Assembly: GCF_006376685.1 (NCBI RefSeq)
Contig: NZ_VEWL01000007.1
Coordinates: forward strand, 62,001-126,000
DNA length: 64,000 bases
Direction: 5' to 3'
Source of the DNA: Ochrobactrum teleogrylli
GTDB taxonomy: Bacteria; Pseudomonadota; Alphaproteobacteria; Rhizobiales; Rhizobiaceae
The notes under the pieces are model-generated. The model saw only the letters and a program-made list of their open reading frames with translations, was not told the origin of the DNA and made no database searches. Position 1 is the first letter of the stretch. Each line of letters opens with the position of its first letter. A program made the translations under genes and the position numbers. Shown piece by piece: positions 17,891-27,650 of the stretch.

Positions 17891-18673
17891 TTAAACCGAC
17901 AGCGTGACCGTTACCGGCACGTGGTCGGATGGCTTTTCCCAGCCGCGAACGTGTTTTTCAATATCGGTCGATACGAAACGATTGGCCGCTTCCGGCGAGA
18001 GCATCAGATGATCGATGCGAATGCCGTTGTTTTTCTGCCAGGCACCGGCCTGATAATCCCAGAATGAATAGATGCCGTCATCGTCGGTCGCCGCTCGAAT
18101 AGCATCGGTGAAACCGAGATTTTCGAGCTTGCGAAACGCTTGCCGTGATTGCGGCTGAAACAGCGCGTCGCCAAGCCATGCCTGCGGGTTTTTCGCGTCT
18201 TGCGGCTCGGGGATGACATTATAGTCGCCAGCCAGCACAAGCGGTTCCTCAAGTGCTAGACGATCCTTCGCCCAGGCTTCCAGACGCCGCATCCACGAAA
18301 GCTTGTAGGGGAATTTCTCGGTATCGATCGGATTGCCGTTCGGCAGATAGAGCGAGACGACGCGGATGACGCCTTTATCGGTCGAGTAGACGCCTTCGAT
18401 GAAACGCGCCTGTTCGTCGCTGTCATCACCGGGCAGGCCGCGATTGACCTCATCGGGTGACTTCTTGGAGAGAAGTGCGACTCCGTTGAAGCCTTTCTGG
18501 CCATGGGTCTCGACGTGATAGCCAAGCGCCTCAAGCTCAAGGCGGGGGAACTGCTCGTCCACCGACTTGATTTCCTGCAGGCAGGCAATATCGGGCGAAG
18601 ACTCCTTCAACCAATGCTGAAGGTTCTCGATGCGGGCCTTGACGCCGTTGATGTTCCACGTAGCAATCTTCAT
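17891..18673 (-). CDS. xthA: Exodeoxyribonuclease III / AP endonuclease
   Basis: A 260-residue exonuclease-endonuclease-phosphatase fold enzyme that cleaves DNA at abasic sites and trims 3' ends. It starts with MKIATWNINGVKAR and has catalytic Glu34 in CLQEIK, an AGDYNVIP Asp/Asn motif and the C-terminal SDHVPV catalytic His. Length matches bacterial ExoIII. It converges on exoR with only 12 bases between stops. Confidence 0.94.
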   Translation of the reverse strand: MKIATWNINGVKARIENLQHWLKESSPDIACLQEIKSVDEQFPRLELEALGYHVETHGQKGFNGVALLSKKSPDEVNRGLPGDDSDEQARFIEGVYSTDKGVIRVVSLYLPNGNPIDTEKFPYKLSWMRRLEAWAKDRLALEEPLVLAGDYNVIPEPQDAKNPQAWLGDALFQPQSRQAFRKLENLGFTDAIRAATDDDGIYSFWDYQAGAWQKNNGIRIDHLMLSPEAANRFVSTDIEKHVRGWEKPSDHVPVTVTLSV

Positions 18674-18829
18674 GGCTCAATGATTAGGCGCTTGAAAGGG
18701 TGAGGGCAAGCACGGCGCAGACCTCATCACAGAAATTGCAGCCAAGTGCATATTTCGATGCCGGTTGTATTTGTATTGTCGCCATCGCGTTCCTATCTCG
18801 GACTCAATGGAGCCAGACAGGAGATGACG

Positions 18830-19537
18830 ATGTTCGACGCCAAGAAACTTCTCGACCAGTTTTTGGGATCGCAAATACCAGGCATGTCGGGGAGCGTGAA
18901 GGACAGAGCCGGGCAGGTGGGTGATCTGGCCAAGAAGAACCCGCTTGCGACCGGCGCTATCGCCGCGGCGGTTCTTGGCACCAAGACGGGCCGCAAGCTG
19001 GCAGGCAATGTCGCCACTGTTGGCGGGATCGCGGCCATTGCCGGCCTCGGCTATCTGGCCTATAAGAACTACAAGTCCGGTCAATCGCCGCAAACGGCGG
19101 AACAGCCGGTGGCAAAGGAGCAGGAACTGCTTCCGCCGCCGCCCGCCGATTCTCCTTTTCACCCGCATTCGCCAGCCATGAGCAACAGTTTTGCCCTGAC
19201 GCTGATCCAGGCCATGATCGCCGCCGCCAAGGCAGACGGCCATATCGACGACGCGGAGCGCGCGCGCATCATGGAAAAGCTTCAGATTTCGGGGCTTGAT
19301 GACGATGCGGAAGCTTTTTTCCAGAAAGAACTGGCAGAGCCCGTCGATCTCGACGCACTGGTCGCCGCCGCACAAACAGAAGAGCAGAAGGTGGAGCTTT
19401 ACACCGCCTCGCGTTTGACCATCGATCCCGATAGCCGGGCGGAGCGTGGCTATCTCGATATGCTGGCTGGACGTCTTGGTCTGCCCGACGCGCTGGTGGA
19501 CCATATCGATGCGACGGTCGCTTCGGTGAAAGTCTGA
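18830..19537 (+). CDS. TerB-like (DUF533) membrane-associated protein
   Basis: About 235 residues from ATG 18830, chosen because a CAGGAG ribosome-binding site lies six bases upstream. The N-terminal part has a Gly/Ala-rich hydrophobic segment (about residues 38-75), similar to the YebE/DUF533 family. The C-terminal part is an all-helical TerB-like domain containing AAKADGHIDDAERARIM. Proteins of this type are annotated tellurite-resistance-like or inner membrane YebE; no clear function is known. It stands alone and is followed by a terminator. Confidence 0.85.
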   Translation: MFDAKKLLDQFLGSQIPGMSGSVKDRAGQVGDLAKKNPLATGAIAAAVLGTKTGRKLAGNVATVGGIAAIAGLGYLAYKNYKSGQSPQTAEQPVAKEQELLPPPPADSPFHPHSPAMSNSFALTLIQAMIAAAKADGHIDDAERARIMEKLQISGLDDDAEAFFQKELAEPVDLDALVAAAQTEEQKVELYTASRLTIDPDSRAERGYLDMLAGRLGLPDALVDHIDATVASVKV

Positions 19538-19545
19538 CAAAACAA

Positions 19546-19575
19546 AACCGGCTGCCACGAGGCAGCCGGTTTATT
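19546..19575 (+). terminator. Intrinsic terminator after the DUF533 gene
   Basis: The arms AACCGGCTGCC and GGCAGCCGGTT pair perfectly around ACGA, nine bases after the stop codon, followed by TTATTTTTAT. It lies between convergent genes and can serve erpA as well. Confidence 0.9.
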
Positions 19576-19599
19576 TTTATGCGGTGCGTTCTGGACCGT

Positions 19600-19926
19600 C
19601 TAAATCGCGAAGCTTGTGCCACAACCGCAAGAGGCGGTCGCATTCGGATTGCGGATCTGGAACGATTGTCCCATCAGATCGTCAACGAAATCGATTTCCG
19701 AGCCGTCCATATAAGGAACCGAGATCGAATCGATCAGCACCTTCGCGCCGAGCTTTTCGATGACGATGTCGTCGTCGGTCTGTTCGTCGACGAGGTCGTA
19801 TTTGTAGGAAAAACCGGAGCAGCCGCCACCCTCGACAGAAACGCGCAGCGCGGTCTTGTCCGGTTCGGAATTGAGAATTTTAGCGATCCGCTTTGCGGCG
19901 GAATCGGAAACGGTAATGCCTGTCAT
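19600..19926 (-). CDS. erpA: A-type Fe-S carrier / cluster insertion protein (ErpA/IscA family)
   Basis: About 108 residues. The three conserved cysteines of A-type carriers are present: one in GGGCSGFSY (residue 36) and two in the C-terminal SCGCGTSF. The protein carries Fe-S clusters to client enzymes in the cytoplasm. ATG 19926 is preferred to the in-frame ATG nine bases upstream because a GGATGAG-like site precedes it. Conserved details fit ErpA better than SufA, but subclass cannot be fixed by eye. It stands alone, divergent from dgt. Confidence 0.88.
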   Translation of the reverse strand: MTGITVSDSAAKRIAKILNSEPDKTALRVSVEGGGCSGFSYKYDLVDEQTDDDIVIEKLGAKVLIDSISVPYMDGSEIDFVDDLMGQSFQIRNPNATASCGCGTSFAI

Positions 19927-20080
19927 CGGTCTCATCCGTTTGCAGTTGCTGGGCTGGAGCGTGATTTTCCCCTGCTGCCCATTATCGCAGACTTGCCTTC
20001 ATATTCCTCTGATAGCTATGAACGCTACCGATAGAAGTCAATGTTTGGTGTAATCATATTACAGTGAAGGATGCATCGCA

Positions 20081-21289
20081 ATGTCGCTGGAAGGAATAGG
20101 CTTTGGTTATCGCGAACGCGCGCCCTATGCCTGCGATCCGGCCTCAAGCCGTGGACGACTGGTGCCGGAACCGGAAAGCCCGACGCGCACACCGTTTCAG
20201 CGTGATCGCGACCGCATCATCCATTCCACCGCTTTCCGTCGCCTGAAGCACAAAACGCAGGTTTTTATTGCGCATGAGGGCGATCATTACCGCACGCGGC
20301 TGACGCATACGATTGAAGTGGCGCAGATTGCGCGCGCGCTGGCCCGTGCGTTGCGGCTGGATGAAGACCTCGCCGAAGCGGTCGCACTCGTACATGATTT
20401 CGGCCATACGCCCTTTGGCCATACCGGCGAGGACGCGCTCAACGAGCGCATGAAGGATTATGGCGGCTTCGATCACAATGCCCAGTCTCTGCGCATCGTC
20501 ACCAAGCTTGAGCATCGTTACGCGGATTTCGATGGTCTCAACCTGTCCTGGGAGACGCTGGAAGGTCTGGTGAAGCATAATGGTCCGCTGGTCGGGCCGC
20601 ATGCTGTGCATTCGGATGAGCCAGTGCCGCAGCCAATTCTGGACTTCAACGAACGCTACGATCTCGAATTGGGCCGTTTTGCCAGCCTGGAGGCACAATG
20701 CGCGGCGATTGCCGACGACATCGCCTATAATGCCCATGATATTGATGACGGCCTGCGCGCGGGCCTGTTGACGCTCGACGCGCTGGACGAAGTGCCCCTG
20801 ACGAAGCGGCTGCTCGATGTGGTGCGCGGACGCTATCCCAATCTCGATGCGGTGCGCACCGGCCACGAACTGGTCCGCAGGCAGATCACCATCATGGTTG
20901 AGGATGTGATTGCCGAGGCGCAGCGTCGCCTTGCTGTCGCGCAGCCGCAAAGCCTTGCCGATATTCATAACCAGTCCCGGTCGCTGGTGGCGTTTTCGCC
21001 GACGATGCGCGACGAGGAAAAGGTGCTGAAGCGGTTTTTGTTCAAGAACCTCTATTTTCATGACAGCGTGGTGGTGCGTCGGCAGGCGGCGGACAAAATT
21101 GTGCAGGACCTTTTCGATGCCTGTTTTGCCGATCCGTCGATCATGCCGCCCGAGTGGCAATCGGGCTGCGAAACGCTGGATATCCCGTCGCGCGCGCGCC
21201 GTGTCGCCGACTATCTGGCGGGGATGACTGACAATTTTGCCGTGCGCGAACACCGACGATTGTTTGACCATACCCCCGATTTAGCTTAA
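20081..21289 (+). CDS. dgt: Deoxyguanosinetriphosphate triphosphohydrolase-like protein
   Basis: A 402-residue HD-domain dNTP triphosphohydrolase. The metal-binding pattern is visible as [15 protein letters not shown] and [13 protein letters not shown] (about residue 105), then the later Asp region [14 protein letters not shown]. It cleaves dGTP, or more broadly dNTPs, to the deoxynucleoside and triphosphate. The length matches the shorter type 2 dGTPases of alphaproteobacteria. It precedes argS by about 120 bases on the same strand. Confidence 0.92.
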   Translation: MSLEGIGFGYRERAPYACDPASSRGRLVPEPESPTRTPFQRDRDRIIHSTAFRRLKHKTQVFIAHEGDHYRTRLTHTIEVAQIARALARALRLDEDLAEAVALVHDFGHTPFGHTGEDALNERMKDYGGFDHNAQSLRIVTKLEHRYADFDGLNLSWETLEGLVKHNGPLVGPHAVHSDEPVPQPILDFNERYDLELGRFASLEAQCAAIADDIAYNAHDIDDGLRAGLLTLDALDEVPLTKRLLDVVRGRYPNLDAVRTGHELVRRQITIMVEDVIAEAQRRLAVAQPQSLADIHNQSRSLVAFSPTMRDEEKVLKRFLFKNLYFHDSVVVRRQAADKIVQDLFDACFADPSIMPPEWQSGCETLDIPSRARRVADYLAGMTDNFAVREHRRLFDHTPDLA

Positions 21290-21411
21290 TCGGGGCCAAA
21301 CGAAGTGCTGGCGAGGCTGAAAAGGCCCCTGCAACACAACTACCTAATCGAACGAGCCGACTCCGGAATACGCAAATCACGACACCGGACGACAGCCTGA
21401 CAGGACAGACC

Positions 21412-23169
21412 ATGAATATCTTCGCAGATTTCGACGCACGTATCAAAAAGACGTTGCAAGATATTGATCTGAAACCGAAAGATGGCGGTGAACTCGATCT
21501 TTCGCGCGTGGGTGTCGAGCCGCCGCGCGATGCGACCCATGGCGATATCGCGACCAATGCGGCCATGGTTCTTTCCAAGGCCGTGGGGCAGAACCCGCGC
21601 GAACTTGCGGTGCGTATCGCCGAAGCCTTGAAGAACGACGAGGATGTTGAAACAGTCGATGTTGCCGGTCCGGGCTTCATCAATCTGCGTCTGAAGGCCA
21701 GCTACTGGCAGCGCGAGCTTGCCGCGATGCTCAATGAAGGCACGGATTTTGGTCGGTCCAAGCTTGGCGCAGGCAATAAGGTTAATGTCGAATATGTATC
21801 GGCCAACCCGACCGGCCCGATGCATGTCGGTCATTGCCGTGGCGCCGTTGTCGGCGACGTTTTGGCCAACCTGCTGAAATTTGCGGGCTACGACGTCGTC
21901 AAGGAATATTACATCAACGATGCGGGCTCGCAGATCGACGTGCTCGCAAACTCCGTCATGTTGCGTTATCGCGAAGCGCTGGGCGAAATCATCGGTGAAA
22001 TTCCAGCAGGTCTCTATCCGGGCGATTATCTCGTGCCGGTGGGGCAGGCGCTTGCCAAGGAATATGGCACCAAGCTTCTGGAAATGCCGGAGACGGAAGC
22101 ACTGGCTATCGTCAAGGAAACCACGATCAATGCCATGATGGCGATGATCCGCGCCGATCTCGAAGCGTTGAACGTCCATCATGATGTGTTCTATTCCGAA
22201 CGCCAGTTGCATGCCGACCATGCGCGGGCGATTCGCAATGCGATCAACGATCTGACGTTGAAGGGCCACGTCTATAAGGGCAAGATTCCGCCCCCGAAGG
22301 GCCAGTTGCCGGAAGATTGGGAAGACCGCGAACAGACCCTGTTCCGCTCGACCGAAGTGGGTGACGATATCGATCGTCCGCTGATGAAGTCTGACGGTTC
22401 CTTCACCTATTTTGCGGCGGACGTTGCCTATTTCAAGGACAAATACGACCGCGGCTTCAAAGAGATGATCTATGTGCTGGGCGCCGATCATGGCGGCTAT
22501 GTGAAGCGTCTTGAAGCTGTCGCGCGTGCTGTTTCCGACGGCAAGGCAAAGCTCACGGCGCTGATCTGCCAGTTGGTGAAACTCTACCGTAACGGCGAAC
22601 CGGTGCGCATGTCGAAGCGTTCGGGCGAATTCATCACCCTGCGTGATGTCGTGGACGAAGTGGGCCGTGATCCGGTGCGTTTCATGATGCTTTACCGGAA
22701 AAACGATGCCTCGCTCGATTTCGATTTCGCGAAGGTGACGGAACAGTCCAAGGACAATCCGGTGTTCTACGTGCAGTATGCATCGGCGCGTTCGCACTCG
22801 GTTTTCCGTCAGGCTGCCGACCAGCTGGGTCTCGCTGATCTGGATCGTGTGGCGATGGCCGCCCAGTTCGACAAGCTGACCGACGAGAGCGAAATCGCAC
22901 TCATCCGCAAGCTTGCAGAATATCCGCGTTTGATCGAAGCAGCGGCGATCCATCAGGAGCCGCATCGTCTGGCTTTTTACCTGTTTGATCTTGCCAGCGC
23001 GTTCCATTCGCAATGGAATAAGGGCACAGAGAACCCGGACTTACGTTTTATTAAGGTTAACGATCCAGACTTGTCATTAGCCAGGCTAGGGCTGGTACAG
23101 GTTGTTTCCGATGTGCTGACGTCAGGTTTGACGATCATCGGGGCTGATGCTCCGACGGAAATGCGCTAG
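21412..23169 (+). CDS. argS: Arginyl-tRNA synthetase
   Basis: A 585-residue class I aminoacyl-tRNA synthetase. The HIGH-like motif is PMHVGHCRG near residue 136, and the KMSKS-like motif is [10 protein letters not shown] near residue 400. The N-terminal Add-1 domain and the C-terminal DALR helical anticodon-binding domain are present, ending in the usual C-terminal Met-rich stretch. It charges tRNA-Arg. The order dgt-argS-SPOR protein-nagZ is common in Rhizobiales. Confidence 0.96.
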   Translation: MNIFADFDARIKKTLQDIDLKPKDGGELDLSRVGVEPPRDATHGDIATNAAMVLSKAVGQNPRELAVRIAEALKNDEDVETVDVAGPGFINLRLKASYWQRELAAMLNEGTDFGRSKLGAGNKVNVEYVSANPTGPMHVGHCRGAVVGDVLANLLKFAGYDVVKEYYINDAGSQIDVLANSVMLRYREALGEIIGEIPAGLYPGDYLVPVGQALAKEYGTKLLEMPETEALAIVKETTINAMMAMIRADLEALNVHHDVFYSERQLHADHARAIRNAINDLTLKGHVYKGKIPPPKGQLPEDWEDREQTLFRSTEVGDDIDRPLMKSDGSFTYFAADVAYFKDKYDRGFKEMIYVLGADHGGYVKRLEAVARAVSDGKAKLTALICQLVKLYRNGEPVRMSKRSGEFITLRDVVDEVGRDPVRFMMLYRKNDASLDFDFAKVTEQSKDNPVFYVQYASARSHSVFRQAADQLGLADLDRVAMAAQFDKLTDESEIALIRKLAEYPRLIEAAAIHQEPHRLAFYLFDLASAFHSQWNKGTENPDLRFIKVNDPDLSLARLGLVQVVSDVLTSGLTIIGADAPTEMR

Positions 23170-23239
23170 GACTGATCGACTGATCGAGGGTTCGTTAAGT
23201 CAAACGAAGCTTTCGGGTGCAGACGATTAAGTCTAACGA

Positions 23240-23290
23240 GAAAGGACCGGGATGAACCGAAGGTGTTGGTTTATCCCGTTCTGGTCTTTC
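23240..23290 (+). other. Imperfect hairpin in the argS-SPOR intergenic region
   Basis: GAAAGGACC-GGGAT-AACC on the left pairs with GGTTTATCCC, a 5-base bulge, and GGTCTTTC on the right, around a short loop. It lies about 100 bases before the SPOR gene. There is no T-run, so it looks more like a structured leader or processing site than a terminator. A smaller TTCGTT/AACGAA stem lies at 23191-23208. Confidence 0.5.
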
Positions 23291-23390
23291 GGTGCAGGAA
23301 ACTACCGTCAACTTTTGCCCACATTGCCTCGCTAATAAGCAATGTAAGGTGACGTCTTGCGGCGTCCAGGGTTTGAGTTAGGAACACACC

Positions 23391-26300
23391 ATGACGGACA
23401 GCAGTGCAAATCCCCGTAATTACGGCGAGCGTCCGCTGCACGAAGACGATCCGCTGATGGAACTGTCGCGAATCGTGGACTTTGGCGCGCCTCAAGGTGA
23501 TCATTCCGCTTGGAACGAGCGCCGATCGCAAGATGAACTGGCGCGTGAGCGAGCGGAGCCTGACTTCGATGCGTCGCTTGACCTTGAGCGCGAGCTTCTC
23601 GGCGACTTCGACGATTACGCACCGGCGGCCAGCCAGAGCCAGCCTGTGGAGCCCGAGGCCGAGGCCGCTCAGGAGCAGCGCTACAGCGCGCAGTATTATC
23701 GCGGTGCCGAACCGCTGGTGCATGAAGACGAACTTGCTTCGGCGCTTGAGGAAGAACTCGACCTGCATCTGGATAGCGGTGCATCCGTTCTTGCGCCTGA
23801 ACTGGACGACTTCGAAGATATCGAACGGACTGAACCCGTTCAGCAGTTCGATTATGCCGATTATTCGAGCGCCCGCGATTCGTATGGCGATCCTTATGCG
23901 GCGCAGAACTCGGCCTATGATAATCGCGAATCGCTGGATAGTGCGCGTGGAAGCCATGCGACCGAAGCCGGTGCATATGATCCGACGATTTATCAGCCGG
24001 CTATCGAGCCGCACGAAGAATCCTATTTGACCCAGACCGCGCAAAGCCGCGACTGGGAAGTGCAGGCCGTTGAGCCTGCTACGCCGTCTTATGATGTCGA
24101 GCCTGCGCATCAGTCCTTGTCGCTTGAGGACGAACTGGAAAACCTGCTGTTCGGTGATGAGCCACAGCCCCAATCCGCAAACGACAGCGCTTATGGCTAC
24201 CAGCCGGAGCCGGTATCCTATGCTCCGCAGACCCCAGCTCACGAGCCGGAACAGGCCGTGTCTTACGCGTCCGCGCCGGATCACGCCTATGCGGGCGAGG
24301 AAGCAGCCGGGCCTGCATTTGACGATCTCGAGCTCGACGAACTGCAACTGGATGAGCAGACCTTTGAAGAACCGCATCAGCCGGTAGCTGCCGCGCCGGT
24401 GCACGAAGCTGTCGCGCGCACGGAGCCATCCGGTTATCCCTATTACACCCGTGGCAACTTTGCTTCAGGCATTGCTGCGCAAATGCCAGTGACGGCAGCG
24501 CAGCCGGTTGGTCAGGCGGAAGCGCCTTACGCCGCCTTCACGGGTTCGGAACAAGCTTCGAACGAAGTTGCAGCGCAAGACGACGATTTTTCGTTCGATG
24601 ATGATTTCTCCTTCGACGCACCAGCTTTCTCCGCAGCGACCGCAGCGGAAGGCACCGATGACGATCTATCCGACCTTGATGAGCTGAGCCTGACCGAAGA
24701 CGATTTCGGTTTCGAGCCTTCGGGTGATTATTCCGAATCGGAACCGCTCAAGGCGACCGATGAAGAACTGCTTGGCGGTGATGATTTCTTCAACGAAGAC
24801 GATCTTGATCTGGGCGGCGTTGAAAACAGTGCAGCCGCGCCCGCCTATGCGCATGCGGTGCTGTCGGACGAGGATTATCGTCCGTCCACATCGATGCCGC
24901 ATTTTGCCAGCGCGCAGCAGGCTGCCAGCGCACCCGCACCGGATGTGGAAACGCTGAGCGTTGCCGAAAACAAGGTCGAGCAGACCCATTCGCTGGATCT
25001 GCCGGAAGTCAATTACGGTGAAGAGGAAACCGCTGCCGGTCTTGGTGATCTCGAAGCTGAATTTGCCGAGGTCTTCAATACGGTTGGCGTCGATGAGCTG
25101 AACACCCCATCGGAAGCGCAGAGCGAAGCCGACAAAGCCTTTGAGGATATTTTCCGCGAAAGCGCATCCAGCTATCTGCCGAACGCCGGTGTTGCCGCAG
25201 GTGCTACCGCGGCGGGACTTGGTGCTGCCGTTGCCGCATCCGCTGCCTCCTATGGCCGGGCGCAGCCGCGCCAGACTGGCCAGTACAGTGCAGGCGAGCA
25301 AGCTGGCAGCGAGGATGATTTCTACAATCACTGGGCTGCTCAGGGCGCACAGACCGTTGAAGGTGGTGACTATGGCGCGCGTGCCGCCATGCAGCCGGAA
25401 GACGATCTTGGCAAGGCGTCGGAAGCCTATCGCAACCGTCCGGTACGCGGTCGTCGCGGCCTGATTCTGGCAAGTGTTGCCGGTGCAGTCGTGTTGCTCG
25501 GCGGTATCGGATATCACTTCATGGGCGGCGGCTCGGAAGAGCCGGTCGTCATTCGTGCCGACACGCAGCCGATCAAGATGCAGCCGGAAAACCCAGGCGG
25601 TGCAACGGTGCCGAACCAGGACAAGGCGGTCTATGACCGTGTGGCAGGCACTTTGCCGAACAATCCGGAACAGAAATCACTGATCACCTCAGGCGAGGAG
25701 CCGGTTGATATTTCCGGCACGGACGACAATGAAGCCATGACCGATACGCCGGATTCGTCGGCTGAAAACAGTCAGGCCAATACCGGTAATCAGAACGCGC
25801 AGGAAAATGCGCCTTTGATCCAGCCGCGTGAAGTTGAAACGATGATCGTTCGCCCCGATGGCACGATCATGCAGCCGGAATCGCCCGCACCGCAGACGGC
25901 CAACAACACCCCCCAGCCTTCGGAACAGCCTTCCGCTCCGGTGGGTGGTGACGAAATCGCGGCAATTGCTTCGGGCAATTCCGTGCCGGAAGCTTCGGCG
26001 CCTGCCCCGCAGCCCGCCGCGCCAGCCCCTGTTGCTCAGGCGCCGGTTGCAGAAACGCCGCGCCTTCCAGCTCGCGCTCCGGTTGTCCCGTCGCGCCCGG
26101 CTGAACAGCCGGTCAATATCGTGGGCAATGTTCCGCAGCGCACGCAGACACAAGCGCCTGCCGCTGCTGCTCGGGCGGCCAATCAGCAGGTTGCATCGGC
26201 AGCCGGTGCCGGTGGATATTTCATCCAGATCGCATCACAGCCTTCTGCCGAACTGGCGCAGAAGTCCTATTCCAACATGGCGCAGAAATACGCCAATGTG

Positions 26301-26453
26301 ATCGGCGGACGCGGCGTGGATATCAAGCGCGCCGACATTCCGGGCAAGGGCACCTACTACCGTGTCCGCGTTCAGGCGGGTTCGCGTGACGATGCCAACG
26401 CGCTCTGCGGACGGTTGAAGTCGGCTGGGGGCAGCTGCCTTGTAACGCGGTAA
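23391..26453 (+). CDS. Large single-pass SPOR-domain cell-envelope/division protein
   Basis: A 1020-residue protein in three parts. Residues 1-680 are acidic and low in complexity, rich in Asp, Glu, Ala, Pro, Gln and Tyr with repeated FDDDFSFD-like blocks, and probably disordered in the cytoplasm. A single membrane segment follows at about 686-707 (GLILASVAGAVVLLGGIGYHF). The periplasmic part has a Pro/Ala/Gln-rich linker and a C-terminal SPOR domain (about 940-1020) starting GGYFIQIASQPS. SPOR domains bind denuded peptidoglycan at the septum. It precedes nagZ, a peptidoglycan-recycling gene, across a terminator. Confidence 0.9.
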   Translation: MTDSSANPRNYGERPLHEDDPLMELSRIVDFGAPQGDHSAWNERRSQDELARERAEPDFDASLDLERELLGDFDDYAPAASQSQPVEPEAEAAQEQRYSAQYYRGAEPLVHEDELASALEEELDLHLDSGASVLAPELDDFEDIERTEPVQQFDYADYSSARDSYGDPYAAQNSAYDNRESLDSARGSHATEAGAYDPTIYQPAIEPHEESYLTQTAQSRDWEVQAVEPATPSYDVEPAHQSLSLEDELENLLFGDEPQPQSANDSAYGYQPEPVSYAPQTPAHEPEQAVSYASAPDHAYAGEEAAGPAFDDLELDELQLDEQTFEEPHQPVAAAPVHEAVARTEPSGYPYYTRGNFASGIAAQMPVTAAQPVGQAEAPYAAFTGSEQASNEVAAQDDDFSFDDDFSFDAPAFSAATAAEGTDDDLSDLDELSLTEDDFGFEPSGDYSESEPLKATDEELLGGDDFFNEDDLDLGGVENSAAAPAYAHAVLSDEDYRPSTSMPHFASAQQAASAPAPDVETLSVAENKVEQTHSLDLPEVNYGEEETAAGLGDLEAEFAEVFNTVGVDELNTPSEAQSEADKAFEDIFRESASSYLPNAGVAAGATAAGLGAAVAASAASYGRAQPRQTGQYSAGEQAGSEDDFYNHWAAQGAQTVEGGDYGARAAMQPEDDLGKASEAYRNRPVRGRRGLILASVAGAVVLLGGIGYHFMGGGSEEPVVIRADTQPIKMQPENPGGATVPNQDKAVYDRVAGTLPNNPEQKSLITSGEEPVDISGTDDNEAMTDTPDSSAENSQANTGNQNAQENAPLIQPREVETMIVRPDGTIMQPESPAPQTANNTPQPSEQPSAPVGGDEIAAIASGNSVPEASAPAPQPAAPAPVAQAPVAETPRLPARAPVVPSRPAEQPVNIVGNVPQRTQTQAPAAAARAANQQVASAAGAGGYFIQIASQPSAELAQKSYSNMAQKYANVIGGRGVDIKRADIPGKGTYYRVRVQAGSRDDANALCGRLKSAGGSCLVTR

Positions 26454-26474
26454 GCCACGGGAATAGACAGGAAC

Positions 26475-26498
26475 AGGGCGGCTTGAGGCCGCCCTTTT
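26475..26498 (+). terminator. Intrinsic terminator after the SPOR gene
   Basis: AGGGCGGC and GCCGCCCT pair around TTGAG, followed by TTTT, starting about 20 bases after the stop codon. Confidence 0.88.
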
Positions 26499-26501
26499 CA
26501 T

Positions 26502-26546
26502 ATGCACTATCAAGTGCATGGAATTTTCGTTAGAACAAATTTCTAA
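26502..26546. promoter_or_regulatory. Two short dyads upstream of nagZ
   Basis: ATGCACT-ATCA-AGTGCAT (26502-26519) and TTAGAA-CAAAT-TTCTAA (26530-26546) are both perfect palindromes directly before the nagZ-scp-tat gene run. They resemble operator dyads, but no regulator is identified and either could arise by chance. Confidence 0.35.
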
Positions 26547-26573
26547 TTTGCGGAAAAGACGAGGGATATTCGC

Positions 26574-27593
26574 ATGAAACAGTGCAAGGCCTGGATTGCC
26601 GGTGTTTCGGGGACAAAACTTACACCGGATGAAGTTGCCTTTTTCCGCGATGAGAGGCCTTGGGGCTTTATCTTGTTCGCGCGCAATGTCGAAAGTCTTG
26701 AACAGGTTGCCGAACTGACCGCGCATATGCGCGAGGTGACGGGGCGCGATCAGACGCCGGTTTTCATAGATCAGGAAGGCGGGCGCGTGCAGCGCCTGCG
26801 TCCGCCGCTTGTGCAGAACTATCCCTCTGCTGGAGAGATTGGAGCGATCTATACGCGTGACCGCGAAGCGGGCCTGCGCGCCGCATGGCTGCATGCGCGT
26901 CTGCACGCCTTCGATCTTTTGAAGGTTGGCGTCACCTCCGACTGCCTGCCGGTGCTCGATGTCCCCGTCGAGGGCGCAAATGATGTGATCGGCGCCCGCG
27001 CTTATTCCAAGAATCCGCATGCGGTGGCTGAATTGGGCCGTGCCGCTGCCGAGGGCTTGCTGGCGGGCGGCGTATTGCCGGTCATGAAGCATATGCCGGG
27101 CCATGGCCGCGCCTTTGCGGATACGCATAAGGAACTGGCCCGGGTGAACGCGCCATTGAGCGAATTGCTGGCGCATGATTTCGTGCCGTTCAAGGCGTTG
27201 AATGATCTACCGATGGCGATGACGGCGCATGTCGTATTCGACGCACTCGATCCGCAGCGTCCATCGACCCTGTCGCCGACCGTGATCAACACAATCATCC
27301 GTCAGGTGATTGAGTTCGATGGCCTCATCATGAGCGACGATATTTCGATGAAAGCGCTCTCCGGTGAACTTGGCGATATCGCTGGGGGCATCACCGGAGC
27401 AGGCTGCGATATCGTGCTTTATTGCGCAGGCGTGATGGAGGAACTGGTTCAGGTCGCCGCCCGCGTGCCGGTCCTTGAAGGCAAGTCGAAGCGTCGCGCT
27501 GATCTGGCCGAAGTCTACGCCGGTGATCCGGACCTTTCGGATGAAGATGAACTGCGCGCAGAATTCAATGGTATGTTCGAAGCGATAGCGTAA
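26574..27593 (+). CDS. nagZ: Beta-N-acetylhexosaminidase (peptidoglycan recycling)
   Basis: A 339-residue glycoside hydrolase family 3 enzyme that removes N-acetylglucosamine from anhydro-muropeptides in the cytoplasm. The loop with the acid/base His-Asp dyad appears as KHMPGHGRAFADTHKELARV (near residue 169), and the nucleophile Asp lies in MSDDISMKAL. It is the first gene of a run leading to scpA, scpB and tatABC, a conserved order in alphaproteobacteria. Confidence 0.94.
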   Translation: MKQCKAWIAGVSGTKLTPDEVAFFRDERPWGFILFARNVESLEQVAELTAHMREVTGRDQTPVFIDQEGGRVQRLRPPLVQNYPSAGEIGAIYTRDREAGLRAAWLHARLHAFDLLKVGVTSDCLPVLDVPVEGANDVIGARAYSKNPHAVAELGRAAAEGLLAGGVLPVMKHMPGHGRAFADTHKELARVNAPLSELLAHDFVPFKALNDLPMAMTAHVVFDALDPQRPSTLSPTVINTIIRQVIEFDGLIMSDDISMKALSGELGDIAGGITGAGCDIVLYCAGVMEELVQVAARVPVLEGKSKRRADLAEVYAGDPDLSDEDELRAEFNGMFEAIA

Positions 27594-27650
27594 TCGTTAA
27601 AACTTGGTAAACTGCAAAGATGCGTTGCCCGGCTTGTCCGGGCAGCGTGA

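Noticed and set aside
21340-23013. A ~557-codon open frame on the minus strand opposite argS
   Set aside because: Antisense to argS over its whole length, with no ribosome-binding site or known domain.
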